Of a stretch of DNA of 6,552 nucleotides, positions 5,352-6,552 are shown one piece after another. The notes below the pieces were generated by a model, which had not been told where the DNA came from, made no database searches, and saw only the letters and a list, made by a program, of their open reading frames with translations. Made by a program: the position numbers and the translations under genes. Positions within the stretch are counted from its first letter, which is position 1. Every line of letters starts with the position of its first letter. This stretch comes from Candidatus Pelagibacter sp. (lineage in GTDB: Bacteria; Pseudomonadota; Alphaproteobacteria; Pelagibacterales; Pelagibacteraceae): assembly GCA_028101445.1 (NCBI GenBank), contig JAOHKR010000029.1, forward strand, positions 1-6,552, given 5' to 3'.

Positions 5352-6552
5352 ATGACAATAAATATTAAAAATTTCTTAAATAATAATTCTAAATTATCCA
5401 AAATGGGAGAGTTTCAGAGTCTAAAACAAATTGAAGGTTTAGAAATGTCTGCAATATCTGCTGACTTGTATGGCGATGGAAGAGATGATTTAGCTTTATT
5501 CTATTTTAGTAAGGGTGCCAATTACGCAACATTAAATACTACTAATAGCATTACTTCCGAATTTATACCCTGGAATAATAACTCCCATAAAAAAATTATT
5601 AAAGGTTTATTAGTTAACACAAAAAATGCAAATACATTTACTGGCAAACAAGGAAAAGAAAGTATTGATATTTTAGCAAAAAATTTATCCAGAGTTTTAA
5701 CCATTAAGGAATCAAAATCCGAAAAAGGAACAAATGAGACAGTTAAAATTAAGGATTTAATTTTTGCTTCTACAGGAGTTATAGGTGAAGAGTTTCCCGT
5801 TGAAAAAATTAAAAGCAGACTTCCTCAGCTAGTTGATAAGTTGAGACAAGAACATAACAAGATGTATTGGATTAAAGTTGCATCTGCAATTATGACTACA
5901 GATACAAAACCAAAAGTAGCTTACGAAGAAGTATTAATTGGAGACGAACTAATTAAAATTTGTGGAATAGCAAAAGGATCTGGAATGATTGCACCTAATC
6001 TAGCTACGATGCTATCATTCATATTTACTAATGCAGATATAAATTCAAATTTGCTTAAAACTCTTTTGAAAAGAGCTGTTGCTAATTCCTTTAATGCGAT
6101 TACAGTTGATAGTGATCAGTCAACAAATGATATGGTTTCAATTTTTTCAACTAGAGCAGTAAAAATCGGTCAAAACATATCTTTAGTTGATAAAAATGTG
6201 CAAAAATTTGAAGTTGCTTTAAAAAGATTATGTTTAAATTTATCAAAACAAATTGTCGTTGATGGTGAAGGGGCAAAGAAATTTGTAACAGTTAACGTAA
6301 TTAATGCTAAATCACTAGGAAGTGCAAAAAATATAGCATTTGCAATTGCAAATTCACCTCTAGTAAAAACTGCAATTGCTGGAGAAGACCCTAATTGGGG
6401 AAGAATAGCAATGGGTATTGGAAAATCTGGCGAGATAGTTGATCAAAAAAAATTAAAAATTAAAATTGGTAATTTTATCGTTGCAGAAAATGGTAAAATT
6501 TCAGAAAGTTATGATGAAAAAAAACTGAAAGAATATATGGAATGGAATTCAA
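5352..6552 (+). CDS. argJ: ArgJ ornithine/glutamate N-acetyltransferase, 3' end outside window (partial)
   Basis: ArgJ transfers acetyl from N-acetylornithine to glutamate, releasing ornithine for arginine synthesis; bifunctional members also use acetyl-CoA. The frame opens at ATG 5352 and stays open for 400 codons to the right edge. Comparison with the family suggests roughly 30-40 C-terminal residues are missing. Signature blocks: oxyanion-hole motif STGVIGEEFP (140-149, with T141 and G142), IAKGSGMIAPNLATML (206-221), TVDSDQSTND (251-260), and KTAIAGEDPNWGRIAMGIGKSGEIV (339-363). Family knowledge places self-cleavage between A218 and T219 (T219 codon at 6006-6008), making T219 the N-terminal nucleophile of the beta chain; K208 is the conserved active-site Lys. 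The early alpha-chain region is less typical: the usual NSGNAN reads NTKNAN (89-94). A second ATG at 5403 (residue 18) is a possible start, but the first ATG gives a normal N-terminus. The gene diverges from secA. Whether it is mono- or bifunctional cannot be told from sequence. Confidence 0.94.
   Translation, partial: MTINIKNFLNNNSKLSKMGEFQSLKQIEGLEMSAISADLYGDGRDDLALFYFSKGANYATLNTTNSITSEFIPWNNNSHKKIIKGLLVNTKNANTFTGKQGKESIDILAKNLSRVLTIKESKSEKGTNETVKIKDLIFASTGVIGEEFPVEKIKSRLPQLVDKLRQEHNKMYWIKVASAIMTTDTKPKVAYEEVLIGDELIKICGIAKGSGMIAPNLATMLSFIFTNADINSNLLKTLLKRAVANSFNAITVDSDQSTNDMVSIFSTRAVKIGQNISLVDKNVQKFEVALKRLCLNLSKQIVVDGEGAKKFVTVNVINAKSLGSAKNIAFAIANSPLVKTAIAGEDPNWGRIAMGIGKSGEIVDQKKLKIKIGNFIVAENGKISESYDEKKLKEYMEWNS

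Noticed and set aside
5308..5358. TTG at 5358 as the secA start
   Set aside because: It would add 17 hydrophobic/aromatic residues not seen in SecA and overlap the argJ start; ATG 5307 aligns with family N-termini.
5522..5704. 60-codon minus-strand open frame, partly hydrophobic
   Set aside because: It is antisense to argJ, whose frame is continuous and conserved here; the hydrophobic stretches are the complement of AT-rich codons.

Overview
This AT-rich window (about 30% G+C or a little less by eye) looks like part of a streamlined alphaproteobacterial chromosome, most likely SAR11 / Candidatus Pelagibacter. That assignment is an inference. It rests on the strong A/T codon bias, very short or absent gaps between genes, weak or absent Shine-Dalgarno sites, gene families that read as alphaproteobacterial, and a gene order that looks like a condensed version of one common in that class. 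No mobile element, CRISPR array, rRNA or phage gene was found, and no previously undescribed multigene system is visible. The unusual features are in how the genes are packed together and in the tRNA.

Left block, + strand (1-1276): the C-terminal three quarters of hisD (histidinol dehydrogenase, cut by the left edge), then infA (translation initiation factor IF-1), then tRNA-Phe(GAA). The packing is extreme. infA starts with TTG on the base after the hisD stop codon and in the same reading frame. The first base of the tRNA is the last base of the infA stop codon. The three are probably co-transcribed, so RNase P processing of the tRNA would cut through the infA stop codon. The tRNA also departs from consensus at the elbow, with no G18G19 pair in the D-loop and G instead of U at position 55.

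Middle (1277-2799): a 56-base AT-rich spacer leads into phrB, a class I CPD photolyase on the + strand with all recognisable FAD, tryptophan-chain and dimer-binding residues. A 63-base spacer with a weak hairpin separates it from the convergent secA.

Right block (2800-6552): secA on the - strand encodes the preprotein translocase ATPase, complete but without the usual cysteine-rich C-terminal zinc motif. A 44-base divergent intergenic region separates it from argJ on the + strand (ornithine/glutamate N-acetyltransferase), which is cut by the right edge some tens of residues before its end.

Functionally this is core metabolism and information processing: histidine and arginine biosynthesis, translation initiation, phenylalanine decoding, protein export, and light-driven DNA repair suited to a sunlit-water organism. 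The only stretches without a gene are the three short spacers, each described as a feature.
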